Counted from the first letter of the stretch, positions 43,647 through 55,737 are shown. The stretch: DNA of 64,000 nucleotides from Glycine soja (GCF_004193775.1 NC_041007.1:27734476-27798475), one strand, 5' to 3'. A program made the numbers and translations. The notes: generated from the letters alone by a model not told the origin.

Positions 43647-44616
43647 TGATGCAATCCTACCCCCTCAAGAGCATTGGATAGAAGGCTCCAAGAATATTGG
43701 GCCAAAGATGCAGGAGAAGGCCCTTGGATTCTCATGAGCCTTAGGGTAGATTTTGGGCCCATGGGCTAAGTATGAGCCCACTTATCTTTGTAGATATTAG
43801 ATTAGGGTTTCATTATTTTGGGGCCTTGTATTTAGGGCTTCATAGTGTATGGAGGGTACCCTAGTAATGTAGGATTTTTCAACCCTTGTATTTTAGGGCA
43901 CCTAGACTAGTTTTTATATTATGGGTATTTTTGTGATGTCACATGCATTAAGTGCACTATTTGATGTGTGTGTTAGGAGAGAAATTTAATTGAATTGGGA
44001 GAATCCCAATCCAATTAAATTTTGCATCAGCCTAAGGGGGAGTGAGCATTTGCTTGCTATACCTTATTGTCACATCATATAGTCACACTTTGTGCATGCC
44101 CTTCATGTTTTACATGTCTCATGACACCTAAGCACACTTAGCGAAGAATCTTGGACTTGATCTTGGATTAGTGGGCTAAACCATAGCTGAAATTCACTAA
44201 TCATAATTAGTGAAATTTTGGCTCCACAAATTCAAATTCAAATTCAAGTGAAATTTGAATAAAAATTCAAATTTCCCTTTAATTTTGTGTGACACTTTAG
44301 CTATAAACAAAGGTCTTTGTGTGCATTTTTTTCAACTTTGGTAATTTGAGAAAATAGACTTCAAAGGACCTCATTTGAGGCATAAAATTCGTGCCCCACT
44401 CTCTCCCTCTCCCTTCATTCATCCTCTCCTACCTTCAAGCTCTTATCCATGGCCTCCTATGGTGGTGAACTTGTTCTTGACTCATCTTCTCCTTGAAGTG
44501 ACGCCTCCCATCACCTTTTCTTCTTCTCCATTCCACTATCATTGATCTTCAAGAATCAAAGGACTCCATTGATGAAGAAGATCTAAGTCCTACAAGCTCT
44601 ACTTGGAGCTACAGCA
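43647..44616 (+). repeat. 3' LTR of element A (970 bp)
   Basis: Matches the 5' LTR at 12562-13540 along its length. Ends GCTACAGCA before duplication cattg. Confidence 0.95.
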
Positions 44617-44621
44617 CATTG

Positions 44622-45652
44622 CTTCCAATACGCTTCTTCTTTGGCTATGAGATTATTTGACTTGTTGTTTATCTACTTATATCTTCTAGTAGAGGACTCT
44701 TCTTGTGAATTACATAGGTTTTCAAGTTGCTTCCTACACTCCTCAATGCGTGGCCAAAATTGAGTTATGTTTCCTTCCCCAGGTATACATGTTACTTGTG
44801 CATGATTTGAATTTTTCCATTACCTCGTTGGAGCATGAATTGAGCCAGCCTTCGTGCACTATCTTTTCTAATTCAGGCTTGAGTAACCAGGAATTTTCAA
44901 ACTTGAAGATGTTGTATAAATTCCTTCTTCATGTTGAGTTGTTATTTAAAAATATTAGGGAGTGGTTAGATTTAGATGCAATACCATTTGTGAGTTTGAA
45001 TTGAGGGAAAATGCCAATCCAGGGCTAAAGCCCTATCCAACTTTTCTTCAATGTCGTTTGGTTTTCCTTTTCTTCTTGCCCAAGTGTATTTGTAACCCTT
45101 CATTGGTAGATCATGGAGATTACTATGAAAGATGGAGTCATGGAATTCTTCAATCAACCGGTTTGCATGCTCAGAATTACCAATTGTTTCATCATTTGAA
45201 AGAAGATCATTGAAATCTCCTATAATACACCAATGGAGGAGAGAGAATGAAGATATAGAATGGATGAGATTCCACGAGTCTCTCCTTCTATCACTTTTTG
45301 AGAACCCATAAAAACTTGTTATTTGCCAACAAGGTTTTCTTGGTACTTGCACTTCAACATTAATAAAATTTATGGAGAAATTTAGGAGGCTATAGGTAAA
45401 AGTGTGTTTCCAAAAGAGAGTAAGACCATTGCTTATACCATTCACATTAACTGAAAAGCAAGAATCAAAACCAAATTTCATTCTTATGGTTCTTTGATAG
45501 AGAACCAAAGTTTCACATAAGAAGATAACATCTGAATGGTAAGCATGGATGAGGTCTTTTAGGCTAGGAATTTCACTTAGGTTACCCAAGCTCCAACAGT
45601 TCCAACTGAGGATGCTCATTGTCCTTGGCAAGCCCCTCTGCCATAGACCACT
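44622..45652 (-). pseudogene. L1-type LINE endonuclease half of the split LINE
   Basis: A 219-residue minus-strand frame (44972-45631) starts MSILSWNCWSLGN after MPRT, the usual start of plant L1 ORF2. It carries FLCETLV (catalytic E), CWQITSFYGF, WCIIGDFNDLLSNDETI (catalytic D region) and LDRALALDW of the APE-type endonuclease. The following region to 44622 is frameshifted. It reads into the RT half at 12561 once element A is removed. Its 5' side is cut by the Athila-type LTR at 45653. Confidence 0.88.
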
Positions 45653-46783
45653 GATGTGTCATTATTTTCTCCTATTTCTTAACCTTGTTGTCACCAATTT
45701 AATTACTGATTAACTCTAATTGTCAAATTTATTATTCATTTTTATCAATTGGGCTCACTTGACTAATTTGGTGTTTTTAATTCAATTTCAGGATAATTAT
45801 AAGCAATTGGGCTGAGCCAAATTGGACTTGAAGAGAGTAGACAATTTTATTAGATTTTGTCTAAATTCATTTTATTGCGTTCAGTTTTTATTTCGTTTTA
45901 GGCCGAAATAATGTAATCAGGCCCAATGACTTTGAGTGACCCTTATAAATAGCATAGCCTTGGGATTCGTGAGGGACTATTCTATTAAACTCTATTCTAT
46001 TTTCAGGAGAGAATACCCTAGTTGAGTGCATGGAGTTTTAGGGTTTTACGTTTTTTAGCTTTGTATTACTGTTCACGTGAATTCATTTTCCATTTTTCTG
46101 CTTCTAATTGCAATTTCATTTTTGTTCCTTCTTCTGCCTTTAGTTTCATTTTCGTTTTCTGCCTTCAGTTTCATTTACGTTTTCTGCTTTAGCTTCATTT
46201 ACGTTTTCTGCTTTTGTTGAACTTATGGAAGGCTAAATTTCTAGTGTTGTTTCCTTTTGAGGATGGAGCATAACTCTCTTTGAGGTTCTATTTTTAATGT
46301 TGCTCTCCTATCTGTTTTCCCTTCACCAATTAATCCACATTCGTTACTGTTAATCTATGCACGCTTCATGTTCGATTAATTGCCTTTGTGCTTAAGTTAA
46401 GTTCGTGCTTAATGAACGAGGGATTAATTGGTGTATGTGTTGCTTAATCACATATTGACAACCCTAAGTTGATTTTCGCTTAGTAAATTAAATTAGGGTT
46501 GGATTAAGTGGTTAACTATTAGGAGTGAAATCCTCATAACCTAGGATAGGAGAATGGCTTCTGAATCAAGAAGATACAACAATTTTTAATACTGTTAATT
46601 TTCTATTCCAGTCTGCTTGTTCTTTAATTCACAAAACAAACAACCCCCCCCCCCAAATTGTTACTGTTATAGCTAAGCATATTATGAACATTTGGTTAGT
46701 CATTGCTCGTTGGGAGACGACCTAGGATCACTTCCTAGTTACTAAAATCTAATGTTTATTTGATTCGGGTACGGCCTCAATCA
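45653..46783 (+). repeat. 5' LTR of the Athila-type element (1131 bp)
   Basis: TG...CA ends. TATA box near 45944-45951 (TTATAAATA). It contains an 11-C run (46644-46654), 13 C in the 3' copy. Confidence 0.85.
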
Positions 46784-46787
46784 AATT

Positions 46788-46805
46788 TGGCGCCGTTGTC
46801 GGGGA
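46788..46805 (+). other. Primer-binding site, Athila type
   Basis: TGGCGCCGTTGTCGGGGA, one base from the usual TGGCGCCGTTGCCGGGGA of Athila-group elements, reported to pair with tRNA-Asp. Confidence 0.85.
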
Positions 46806-47643
46806 TCAGTGGTCCAAAGGTTCATAATAGCTAGTGATTCGTGTTTTATGTTTAGTTGTTTTACGTTTACTTCTTTTGTTTAGTGTGTTTGTGTCGTGTT
46901 AGTGTGGTAATAGTATGTTGTGTTAGTGCGTTGTTCTGTTTTATTTGATGTTCTGTTTTGCAGTTTAGTAGTACCCCTTGTTCAGCGCTTCCCCTATTTC
47001 AGTTTTATGTTTTGCTGTAAATGGTGCTTAGTGACGGAATTAGAGACTGATTTTGTGTTACTATTCACACAGCATTACATTAGTGACTGAATTAGTGACG
47101 ACTGCTGACAATTTAATTGGCGATTTTTGTTTTGATAGTTAGGGTTGTTATTTTTGGCTGAATTTTTGTGTGGTAGGTTATTTTGACTCATATTTTGTGT
47201 GAAAAATACCAGGAACACTTGTTGTGGCTGGATTTGAGAGATTCAAAAAAATTTGAGAACTTGTATTTAGCAAAACTTCAAATGGCCATAACTTTCACTC
47301 CGGGTATCAGAATGACTATTATTATATATGTATTTTGGGTAGAAAAAAATTTCCCATACCATGGCAACCCGGTGGTTGAGGTATCTAACTAGCCAAAATC
47401 GCATGTTTACTAGTTTTTTTTTATTTTTCAAGTTTTATTGTTTTATTTTTCTAAACTTTCCTTAGGCAGTTTCCATAGTTAGACTTTGAATTTTTGTTTG
47501 AAAATTTTTCCTCTATCTTTTCATGATTTTAGGGTGTTGCTCACAAAATTTCAGCTCATTTGGATATCGTTTGAGTATAGTTGTAATTTTAATCCACCTT
47601 TTTTTCCCTGTTTGAGAAACACATGAACTGCTGCATATAGTGC
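46806..47643 (+). other. Leader of Athila-type element
   Basis: Non-coding between primer-binding site and gag; no conserved ORF. Confidence 0.6.
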
Positions 47644-48749
47644 ATGACTAGAGGCAATCCAGGTGACTTACAACCCTTTGATCCTGAAATAGATAGAACA
47701 TTTCATAGATTAGCTAGGCATAGTGTGCATCTTGATTACCCTGAACATTTTGTACCTTTTGAGCATCCTGAACATTCTGTTATTGGTGAGTCTGAGCATT
47801 CTGTGGTTGGTAATTTAGAACATTCTGGTTTTGAGCATTCTGATTTTGAACATTCTGAAAATATGGCTCAACCTCCACCTCGTGAGAGGACTCTAAGGGA
47901 AATGGCTGCACCTGATTTCACTTATGAAAGCTTGTGCATTCAATACCCTAATGAGGATGTCCCATATGTTCTTAAAATTGGATTGATCCACTTGTTGCCT
48001 ATGTTTCATGGTCTTGCAAGTGAAGACCCTCATAACCATATGAAAGAATTCCATATTGTCTACTCCACCATGAAACCTCCAGATGTCCAAGAAGATCACA
48101 TCTTTCTGAAGGCCTTTCCTCATTCTTTGGAGGGAGTGGCAAAAGATTGGCTATACTACCTTGCTCCAAGGTCCATTACGAGTTGGGATGACCTAAAGAG
48201 AGTTTTCTTAGAGAAATTTTTCCCTACTTCTAGGACCACTGCAATCAGAAAGGATATTTCAAGCATCAAGCAACTCACTGGAGAAAGTTTATATGAATAC
48301 TGGGAAAGATTCAAAAAATTATGCGCCAGCTGCCCTCACCACCAGATTTCTGAGCAACTTCTTCTCCAATATTTTTATGAAGGACTTAGTAACATGGAGA
48401 GAAGTATGATTGATGCTGCCAGTGGTGGAGCCCTTGGAGACATGACCCCTGCTGAAGCCAGGAATTTAATTGAGAAGATGGCTTCCAACTCCCAACAATT
48501 TAGTGCTAGAAATGATGCTATTGTCATTAAAGGAGTGCATGAGGTAGCCACGAATTCATCTTCATCATCTGAAACTAAGAAGCTTGATGGAAAACTAGAT
48601 GTTTTGGTTAACCTGGTAACCCAGCTGGCCTTGAATCAGAAATCTATACCTGTCGTAAGAGTCTGTGGTTTATGCTCCTCTGCCGACCACCATACAGACC
48701 TTTACCCTTCTATGCAGCAATCTGGAGCAATTGAGCAGCCTGAATGCTC
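47644..48749 (+). CDS. Athila-type Gag, open but 3' truncated
   Basis: Open for 404 codons; the first about 369 are Gag. MTRGNPGDLQPFDPEIDRTF is followed by a short acidic repeat of E-H-S units (HPEHSVIGESEHSVVGNLEH), then the capsid core: IGLIHLLPMFHGLASEDPHN, AFPHSLEGVAKDWLYYLAPR, SWDDLKRVFLEKFFPTSRTT, ISSIKQLTGESLYEYWERFK, LCASCPHHQISEQLLLQYFY. It ends in the start of the zinc-knuckle region (VCGLCSSADHHTDLYP). After about 48749 the frame runs into a family-A LTR fragment, so the last residues are not Gag. No stops inside the Gag part, unusual in this window. Confidence 0.85.
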
Positions 48750-48997
48750 CTCATTTAGAGCACAAAATTTCGTGCTCTTCTCTCCCTCTCCCTTCATTCA
48801 TCTCCTTCTTCCTCCAAGCTCTTATCCATGGCCTCCTATGGTGGTGAGCTTCTTCTAGACTCATCTTCTCCTTGAAGTAGCGTCTCCTTTCTCTCTTCCT
48901 TTCTCCATTCCGCTGTCATTCATCTTCCAAGAAGCAAAGGAATCCATTGATGAAGAAGATCTTAGGCCTACAAGCTCCAATGGAGCTTGCATCACTA
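48750..48997 (+). repeat. Family-A LTR fragment inside Athila-type element
   Basis: Matches the last about 250 bp of the solo LTR at 5924-6901 (GCACAAAATTTCGTGCTC onward) and ends GCTTGCATCA. Its left part is missing. Confidence 0.9.
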
Positions 48998-49526
48998 AAT
49001 TTCTAGTGTTGTTTCCTTCTGAGTATGGAACATAACTCTCTTTGAGGTTTTGTTTTTAATGTTGCTCTCCTATCAGTTTTCCCTTCACCAATTAACCCAC
49101 ATTCGTTACTGTTAATCTATGCACGCTTCGTGTTCGATTAATTGTCTTTGTGCTTAAGTTATGTTCGTGCTTAATGAACGAGGGATTAATTGGTGTATGT
49201 GTTGCTTAATCACATATTGACAATCCTAAGTTGATTTTCGCTTAGTAAATTAAATTAGGGTTGGATTAAGTGGTTAACTGTTAGGGGTGAAATCCTCATA
49301 ACCTAGGATAGGAGAATGGCTTCTGAATCAAGAGGATACAACACGTTTTTAATATTGTTAATTTTCTATTCCAGTCTGCTTGTTCTTTAATTCACAAAAC
49401 AAACAACCCACCCCCCCCCCCCCATTGTTACTATTATAGCTAAGCATATTATGAACATTTGGTTAGTCATTGCTCGTTGGGAGAGGACCTATGATCACTT
49501 CCTAGTTACTGCAATCTAATATTTAT
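48998..49526 (+). repeat. 3' LTR fragment of Athila-type element
   Basis: Matches 5' LTR positions about 46233-46766 (CTAAATTTCTAGTGTTG onward). The final bases before the LTR end are missing. Confidence 0.85.
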
Positions 49527-50020
49527 TTTATATAATTCTCTTAACACGAAAAAAGTTGTTAACATTTTTCATCATTATCGTCTTTTTATGTTTATACATT
49601 TTGGCATCACAAATAATTTACTTTTTACATCACAATTCATTTTTAATCATTAATACAGAAAAAAAACTGTTTTATTAATTGTTTTTATTAGTGTAGTAAA
49701 ACACACAAATAACATATTAGAAATCATTGTTAATAAATATCCAGTAAGAATTTTGAGCACTTTAAAATATATGTTATTATTTTAAGGGTTAAATATGTTT
49801 TTTATCCCTAATAAATATTTAATTTTTATGTTTGTTTCATAATAAATTTTTGTTTTGCTAGAATAATATTTTTATTTTTTATCCTTGATATTTTGTTTTA
49901 GTTCCTAATAAGTTAAAAAAATTTGTGTTTGCTTCCTCATAATACCTATTTTTTTATAAATATGTAATTAAACTATATTTAAAATGATTATAAAAAAAGT
50001 TAATTTTAAATAATTCATCA

Positions 50021-50062
<42 letters not shown>

Positions 50063-50088
50063 TGTTTGAAAATATTTTTTTATTATAA
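49527..50088. other. AT-rich spacer
   Basis: No gene. Contains GGGTTAAATATG-type sequence seen in many legume repeats but without a partner end, and an AT/GT microsatellite at about 50022-50060. Confidence 0.5.
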
Positions 50089-50130
50089 CTAGTCAGTCAC
50101 CCATGCATACACATGGGTCGCTCCATTTCG
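50089..50130 (-). mobile_element. Candidate Helitron 3' end
   Basis: On the minus strand a hairpin (ACCCATG...CATGGGT) is followed by GACTGA then CTAG and a T, the layout of a Helitron 3' terminus (hairpin, CTRR, insertion before T). No TC start was found on the other side, so this is a partial call. Confidence 0.35.
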
Positions 50131-50429
50131 CTATGTTATTTGTTTGTTTTAATATTGAAATTGTAATTAGATTTAAAATTAAAATATGCCAAAATGTAGG
50201 AAAGGTATAATTTTTTTTTTCCTTTTTAAACTAAATTTTGGTGAATAAAAAGAGTTGGATCCTCTCCATTTCTACTTTCCTTCACACAACACGTGATTGT
50301 TACATGTACGAGGTATGTCATGTCTCATGTATTTATCTTGTTGTTCTATTTTTCATTCGAGTCAATTTGTCCCTGTTTAAGCGACCTATAAACAATATAG
50401 GATAACTCAAAGTCATATAATTGGACCAA

Positions 50430-51400
50430 CAATTTATTGATTTAAAAAAAGTATGAAAAATGCTTATAAACTTTGATAATTTAATCCTCTATAACTATAA
50501 TTTAATAAATGAATAATGTTTACAAATTATATTATTATTTAATCATAAAATTATCATCTATGATAAATTTATTAATTTTTATAATAATCATTTTATAAGT
50601 TAAACTGAAAAAAAAATTAATGATTGAGTAATGATACAAAAACTTTTACGGAAATCAAACTTTTGAATTAACTTTCATATAAAATTGTTTATACTACTAA
50701 AATTGATGTATTTATTATTATATTTGGTCTCTGTGTTTGGATAAGAACCTTATCATGTGATATTAGAAGGTAATTCACAAAATTATCATTTATGATAAAT
50801 TTATTAATTTTTATAATAATAATTTTATAAGTTAAACTGAAAAAAATTAATGATAAAATAATGATACAAAAACTTTTCCGGATATCAAACTTTTGAATTA
50901 ACTTTTATATATATAAATTTTTATACTACATGTATCTATTATTATACTTCGTCTTTGTGTTTTGGATAAGAATATTACCCGTGTTATTAGAAGGTCATGT
51001 GATATTAGGATGTCCCAACAAACCCAACAAGCTATACTTTTTTATATTTATATACTCTTTTAAAATGAATAAAAATGATTTATAAATTTTGATAATTTTT
51101 TTTCTATACAACTATATTTTAATAAAATATATGTATATAAATTATATTTTTATTTAATTAAAAATTATTATATATGAGAAATTAATTATTTCTATAATAA
51201 GTTATACTGAAAAAATATTTATGATTGATTAATAACACAAAAACTTTTACATAAATCAAACTTTTGAATTAACTTTTATATAAAAAAATTTATTCTACTA
51301 AAATTGTTTTATCTATTATTATATTTCGTCTATAGTTTTGAATAAGAAATTCATCATGTGATATTAGAAGGTCTCATGGTATTAGAAGGTTTCAGCAAAT
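50430..51400. repeat. Diverged AT-rich unit present three times
   Basis: Units at about 50430-50776, 50777-51010 (shorter on the left) and 51040-51400 share TTATAAGTTA.ACTGAAAAA, ATCAAACTTTTGAATTAACT and CATGTGATATTAGAAGG in the same order. Identity is moderate. No coding sequence and no known element recognised. Confidence 0.7.
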
Positions 51401-52275
51401 TATATTCTTTTATATATTTAAATTGTTATTTTTGGTAGCCTACTTTTTTATATACTCTTTTATATACTAAAAATAACTTTTCAAAAATTTGAATGACTAA
51501 TTTTTGAAAAAAATTAAAAAATAATTATCAAATTTAAAAAAAATATATATTTAAGCCCTAAAAAAAACTAATCCCTGCATTTAAAAGAAATTAAAAAACG
51601 TAGTAGGCATGTGAGTTGTGATTATTATTGGTGACTCCTTATTATAGCTGAGTCACTCCTTGTAAGGCCAAACCATACGTCCACACCCATCTCTCTTTAG
51701 GTAGGAAACTGCCAAACAAATTTCATTGGCCCAACTTCTTTGGTTTATCCTTTCCGAGTCACAAAATTTGGCTACGCGTTTCAGTCTTGTACGTCGATTA
51801 ATAGTAAATTCCAACTTTGTCAACTAAGGAGGGCAGAAACGTATTATTAGCCTATTCTTTTCATATATGTTTAATAGATTTAAATTTTAAAGTTAAAAAT
51901 ATACTTCTTAATTAGCTTTGTTTTTAAAGATCAAATATGTTTTTAGATTAGATTTTCCTAAAAACCAAAAGCACCCCTTTATCTTCTTCCATTCCTTAAA
52001 GTAACTAATTTATAATTTAAAATAATTTATAAATAACTAACAACATTAGTTTACTAACATCTTTCACAATATTCTACAAAAAATTATTTCTGAATATAAA
52101 AAAACCATAAAAAAATACCAACATATTTGCCTAATCAAATTTAATTATATTAAATTAGTATTTAATGGCATTAAAACAAAAATGAGTCTGTTTTAAAATT
52201 TAATATTATTTATAGCCATTAATTTATATTAATACTATGTATCTGTTTTTAAATTACTGAATTATAAATCTTTAT
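51401..52275. other. Intergenic, nothing recognised
   Basis: AT-rich except for a less AT-rich patch at about 51600-51840 without ORF. Confidence 0.5.
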
Positions 52276-52288
52276 ATAAGTTTGAGCT

Positions 52289-52446
52289 TTTTTTTTTTTT
52301 GGTAAAGTACTCAAAAGAAAAAACTAAAGAACAAGAGGAGAGTCCAACGGTCTCTAAATCTTCAACCGGAGGAGAAGACCATGTCTGGTGTTAATCTTGA
52401 TTCCTCCTCTCCCATCCTGTCAGTCAGGACGTCCGTTGTGTCCTAA
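52289..52446 (-). mobile_element. 5'-truncated LINE tail with 13-bp target duplication
   Basis: A poly-T run (52289-52300) followed by GGTAAAGTACTCAAAAG represents, on the minus strand, a 3' end with a poly-A tail. It is flanked by ATAAGTTTGAGCT (52276-52288) and ATAAGTTTTAGCT (52447-52459), a 13-bp duplication with one mismatch. Length about 158 bp. A SINE is less likely because no pol III promoter boxes are seen. Confidence 0.75.
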
Positions 52447-52794
52447 ATAAGTTTTAGCTAAATGCTACGAGAGTACGCATTTTATTTGTTTCATTTTAAT
52501 TTTAGTAGTTTCTTATTATAATGTTGGAAGATCGAGGTACACATTTTCCCTTAAAATTCGTTAGAGAAGAATCGTGTCTCATTAAGAAAAATCTTTGTGC
52601 TAAATATCATACTTTTCTTTTGGTAACGTAAACTGATCCCATTTGTGCTTTTTAAGATTTATTTTTAAATTAAAATTTGGATAAAAAAATAAAGTCAATT
52701 TATAATTAGTTGATAATGTTATAAATATATTTTACTTCTAATAATTTTATAATATTTCAATTAATACAAAATTTCCTATCAAATATATAACACT

Positions 52795-53192
52795 CAGGGG
52801 TGGAAATGAGTCAAGCCAAACCTAATTTTACTAGGCTTGAACTTGGCTTGAATTTGGCTTGAGTTGAATACGTAAGGCTTAAATTGAGTCTATTTAAAAG
52901 TATGCTTAAATACGTCTCTAACCAATTAATTATTTTAAAACCTAGTGAAATACTAACTAAAAAAAGAAACGTATAAAATTTCGTATAAATAATGTACAAA
53001 TCCAAAAATATTTGATAAACAAAATTATATTAAATTCAAGTTATTAAAACACAAAGTATATAAAAAGAAAATGAAAAAAAAGCATAATATTAAAAAATAT
53101 ATGGATTAGAGATGATTTATACTAATATAGCCAAATAAAAATATTTAAATTGCCTGAAAATATCTTTACAAAACATTCTTTTCTTTGAAAGT

Positions 53193-53239
<47 letters not shown>

Positions 53240-53419
53240 TTAAACAAGTCGGCTTGTCAAGCTTAATAAATTTTTTTTATAATTTGATTTTGACCTCTTT
53301 ATCTAAAAAAGCTTTTTAAAAAGTTTAAACTTGACATTTATAGTAAACAAGTCAAGCAGAGCCTTGAATAGATGAAGTCATAGACTTTTGACAAACAATT
53401 CGACTCATTTCCATTCCTA
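52795..53419. mobile_element. Non-autonomous hAT-type DNA element (625 bp)
   Basis: Terminal inverted repeats CAGGGGTGGAAATGAGTC and, from the other end, TAGGAATGGAAATGAGTC. Flanked by 8-bp duplications ataacact (52787-52794) and ataacacc (53420-53427), one mismatch. The 8-bp duplication and C/TAGGG-type ends indicate the hAT superfamily. No transposase. Contains an ATT microsatellite. Confidence 0.85.
53195..53238. repeat. (ATT)n microsatellite
   Basis: About 14-15 units of ATT inside the hAT-type element. Confidence 0.9.
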
Positions 53420-53427
53420 ATAACACC

Positions 53428-55090
53428 TAAAGAGTAGGTGAATGACTTATTTTTTCTCACTTTCTCTTATTAATTTGTCATTAGTTTCATTTTTTATCCT
53501 AATTTCTCATTAGTAACGACTCCCACTTTTATTTTTCTTTATGTTTGATTTTTGTATATATTGAATTTCATTGCGAAAAGAGGTTAAAAAAATTGTTATC
53601 CTTCAACAATTTCAAGCTAAACTATCCCAGCTTTTCTCCCACTCACCCTTTTCTCTCCAAGAATTACATCATATTTTCTTTCATCTATATTGAATCTCAT
53701 CATCTTTTGCTTCCTCCTCTCAATGAATTTTCTTTATCTATATCTTATTTTTCTTACAAAACGATGCTAATTTTTTCTTTCACTTCCTATCTCAATGAAT
53801 TTTCTTTATATAAATCTATATCTTATTTAGCTTACATATTTTTGTTTCATGTGAAGAAACATATATTTCAATTTAGGAAAGAGGATTTGGGTATTTGAAT
53901 ATAACCATCCTTATCTCTAATATTTAGCAATAATCTTTATCTTTGCAATTAAGCAATCATCCGTATCTCTTAAATAAACATCTTTTTTTTGGTTTTTTTC
54001 AGCTGTCACCATGATGATTCGTTTGAATACATATAAACAACAAAAAAGCAATAAGGTAGGCGGTAAATATTTTGTTTAGGAGCTTTGAAAATAAAAGTGA
54101 AGCCAAAAAATTGACTTCTTTTTCACTTTGATATGGAAAGAAAAAAAAAATTGTTGCGTTTTAGTTCTAATAGTGGGAATTTTTAATTATTATCTTATGA
54201 TTAATTTCTTATTTAAGAAAATATTAATTTTTATAATTTGAAAAAAAAATTGACAAATTGTAAATTATACTGTTAATAATTTAGTTGTCAAGATTCTCTC
54301 TTCTTTATTTGTTGCAACTTGCAATTGAAAATTATAAGTATAATAAAAACAGCACCGTGACTTAAAAAAAAAAAAAAGCAGTACCATGACAAAAAAAGTG
54401 CATGTTGACATAATATCTAAAATAGAAAAAAATGAACACACAAATAGTCAAATTTAAATAATTATATATGGATACTGATCAAATGTTTTTTTTTTCAATT
54501 TAAACATTTCATATAGGTTTTGCATGACTGTTATTACTCAAATAAAAAATAAATCATAATAAATTTCAATAGATGAAATATTAATTTTGGCTGTAGACTA
54601 AATATTTTTTTAACACAACACATGCTTACTTAAAATTTTATCTAATCATATTCCTCAATAATTAAAATATGTTATATTTCACTTGATATTTTAAACATTG
54701 ATAATTTTATTTATGTAAATATATGGTAAAAAATAGGTACAATTATAATAATTATATAATTTAAAGAAAGGTTTAAAATCTAGTATTTAAGTAAACTTTA
54801 TTTAAAGTTGTTAGAGCCGTCCGATCCAAATGTGAACTTTAAAATATCCGTTGATCTAATTTTACCACTTGAATCATTAAGAGCCACAATATCAACATTT
54901 GAAGTTTACAATTTGTTTTCACTTCAACATTTGGAACTTAAATCTTGAACTTTATAATAGTCATTGATCTAATTTTACTATCACTCCTACATCTTGAACG
55001 GTTAGATCAAAATATTTTTAGCAATTTCAAATATAGAAAAAATTAAAAAAATAAGTGATAATATAATATTAATTTTAAAATTAAAAAATA

Positions 55091-55131
<41 letters not shown>

Positions 55132-55737
55132 CATAAGTATTTTATAGGAGAGAATAAGATAATTAAATCTAAAGCATGTAATTATACATGGAAGTTGAGA
55201 TTTGATGTAAATATGTCCCTTCACATATTTATTATATAATTCATACAAAAATTTAAAATGCTTTTTAAAATTAGATTCATCCACAAAATTAACAAATAAT
55301 TACAATTATTGATTATTAAATTATTCATTAATTCTATTTATTGCATATACAATTTATGCACACAGTTAACGGTTCCCATTTTTCCATTAATACAAATTAT
55401 CCGTTAAAATCAATAGAACACATTTATTGTACTCCTAATTCAGCCTGATATATTCAATTGATGACACGTATGATAGGAATAATATGTTTACCTAATATAT
55501 TGAATTTTAAGTCATTCACCGTACCGTTAATTCATATACTTTTTTTCTTATTTTATAATTTAAATTAATGTAATTTAATATATGGAAGAAAATTTAAATT
55601 TATAATATTTACTCACAAATCATAATTAAGGAAGTGAAACTCACCAAAAAGTTTAGGAAATGAACATGGTACAATTAAATATATTAACAAGTGTAAAATT
55701 ATGTATAATTTTTATGTCTAATCATTTCATTGTTTTA
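53428..55737. other. AT-rich intergenic region
   Basis: Only short chance ORFs. Contains a (TA)17 microsatellite at 55096-55129. No element ends identified. Confidence 0.55.

Larger units (their letters stand above)
12562..44616 (+). mobile_element. Element A: Ty3/gypsy element with collapsed pol, carrying the nested Ogre stack
   Basis: Bounded by about 975-bp LTRs and a perfect target duplication cattg (12557-12561 and 44617-44621), inserted into the minus-strand LINE. Order is 5' LTR, iMet-like primer-binding site, a 1.9-kb leader, gag (split by element B), protease remnant, a shrunken RT, polypurine tract and 3' LTR. Without element B it is about 6.0 kb. RNase H and integrase are absent and the RT core is missing, as in element F, so the family probably moves with enzymes supplied in trans. 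Confidence 0.9.
45653..49526 (+). mobile_element. Athila/Calypso-type Ty3/gypsy element, pol deleted, chimeric 3' end
   Basis: LTR starts TGATGTGTCATTATT. Primer-binding site TGGCGCCGTTGTCGGGGA is the form typical of Athila elements. Gag is present; everything from the end of gag to within the 3' LTR is missing and replaced by a fragment of a family-A LTR. The 3' LTR lacks its last about 20 bp, so no duplication can be checked. It abuts the LINE on the left. Confidence 0.85.

Noticed and set aside
49775..49910. GGGTTAAATATG-type sequence as the end of a MITE
   Set aside because: No matching inverted end or duplication could be found in the flanking kilobases.
54780..55020. Repeated GTTGATCTAATTTTAC phrases as a DNA element
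   Set aside because: Partial direct and inverted matches only; no defined ends or duplication.
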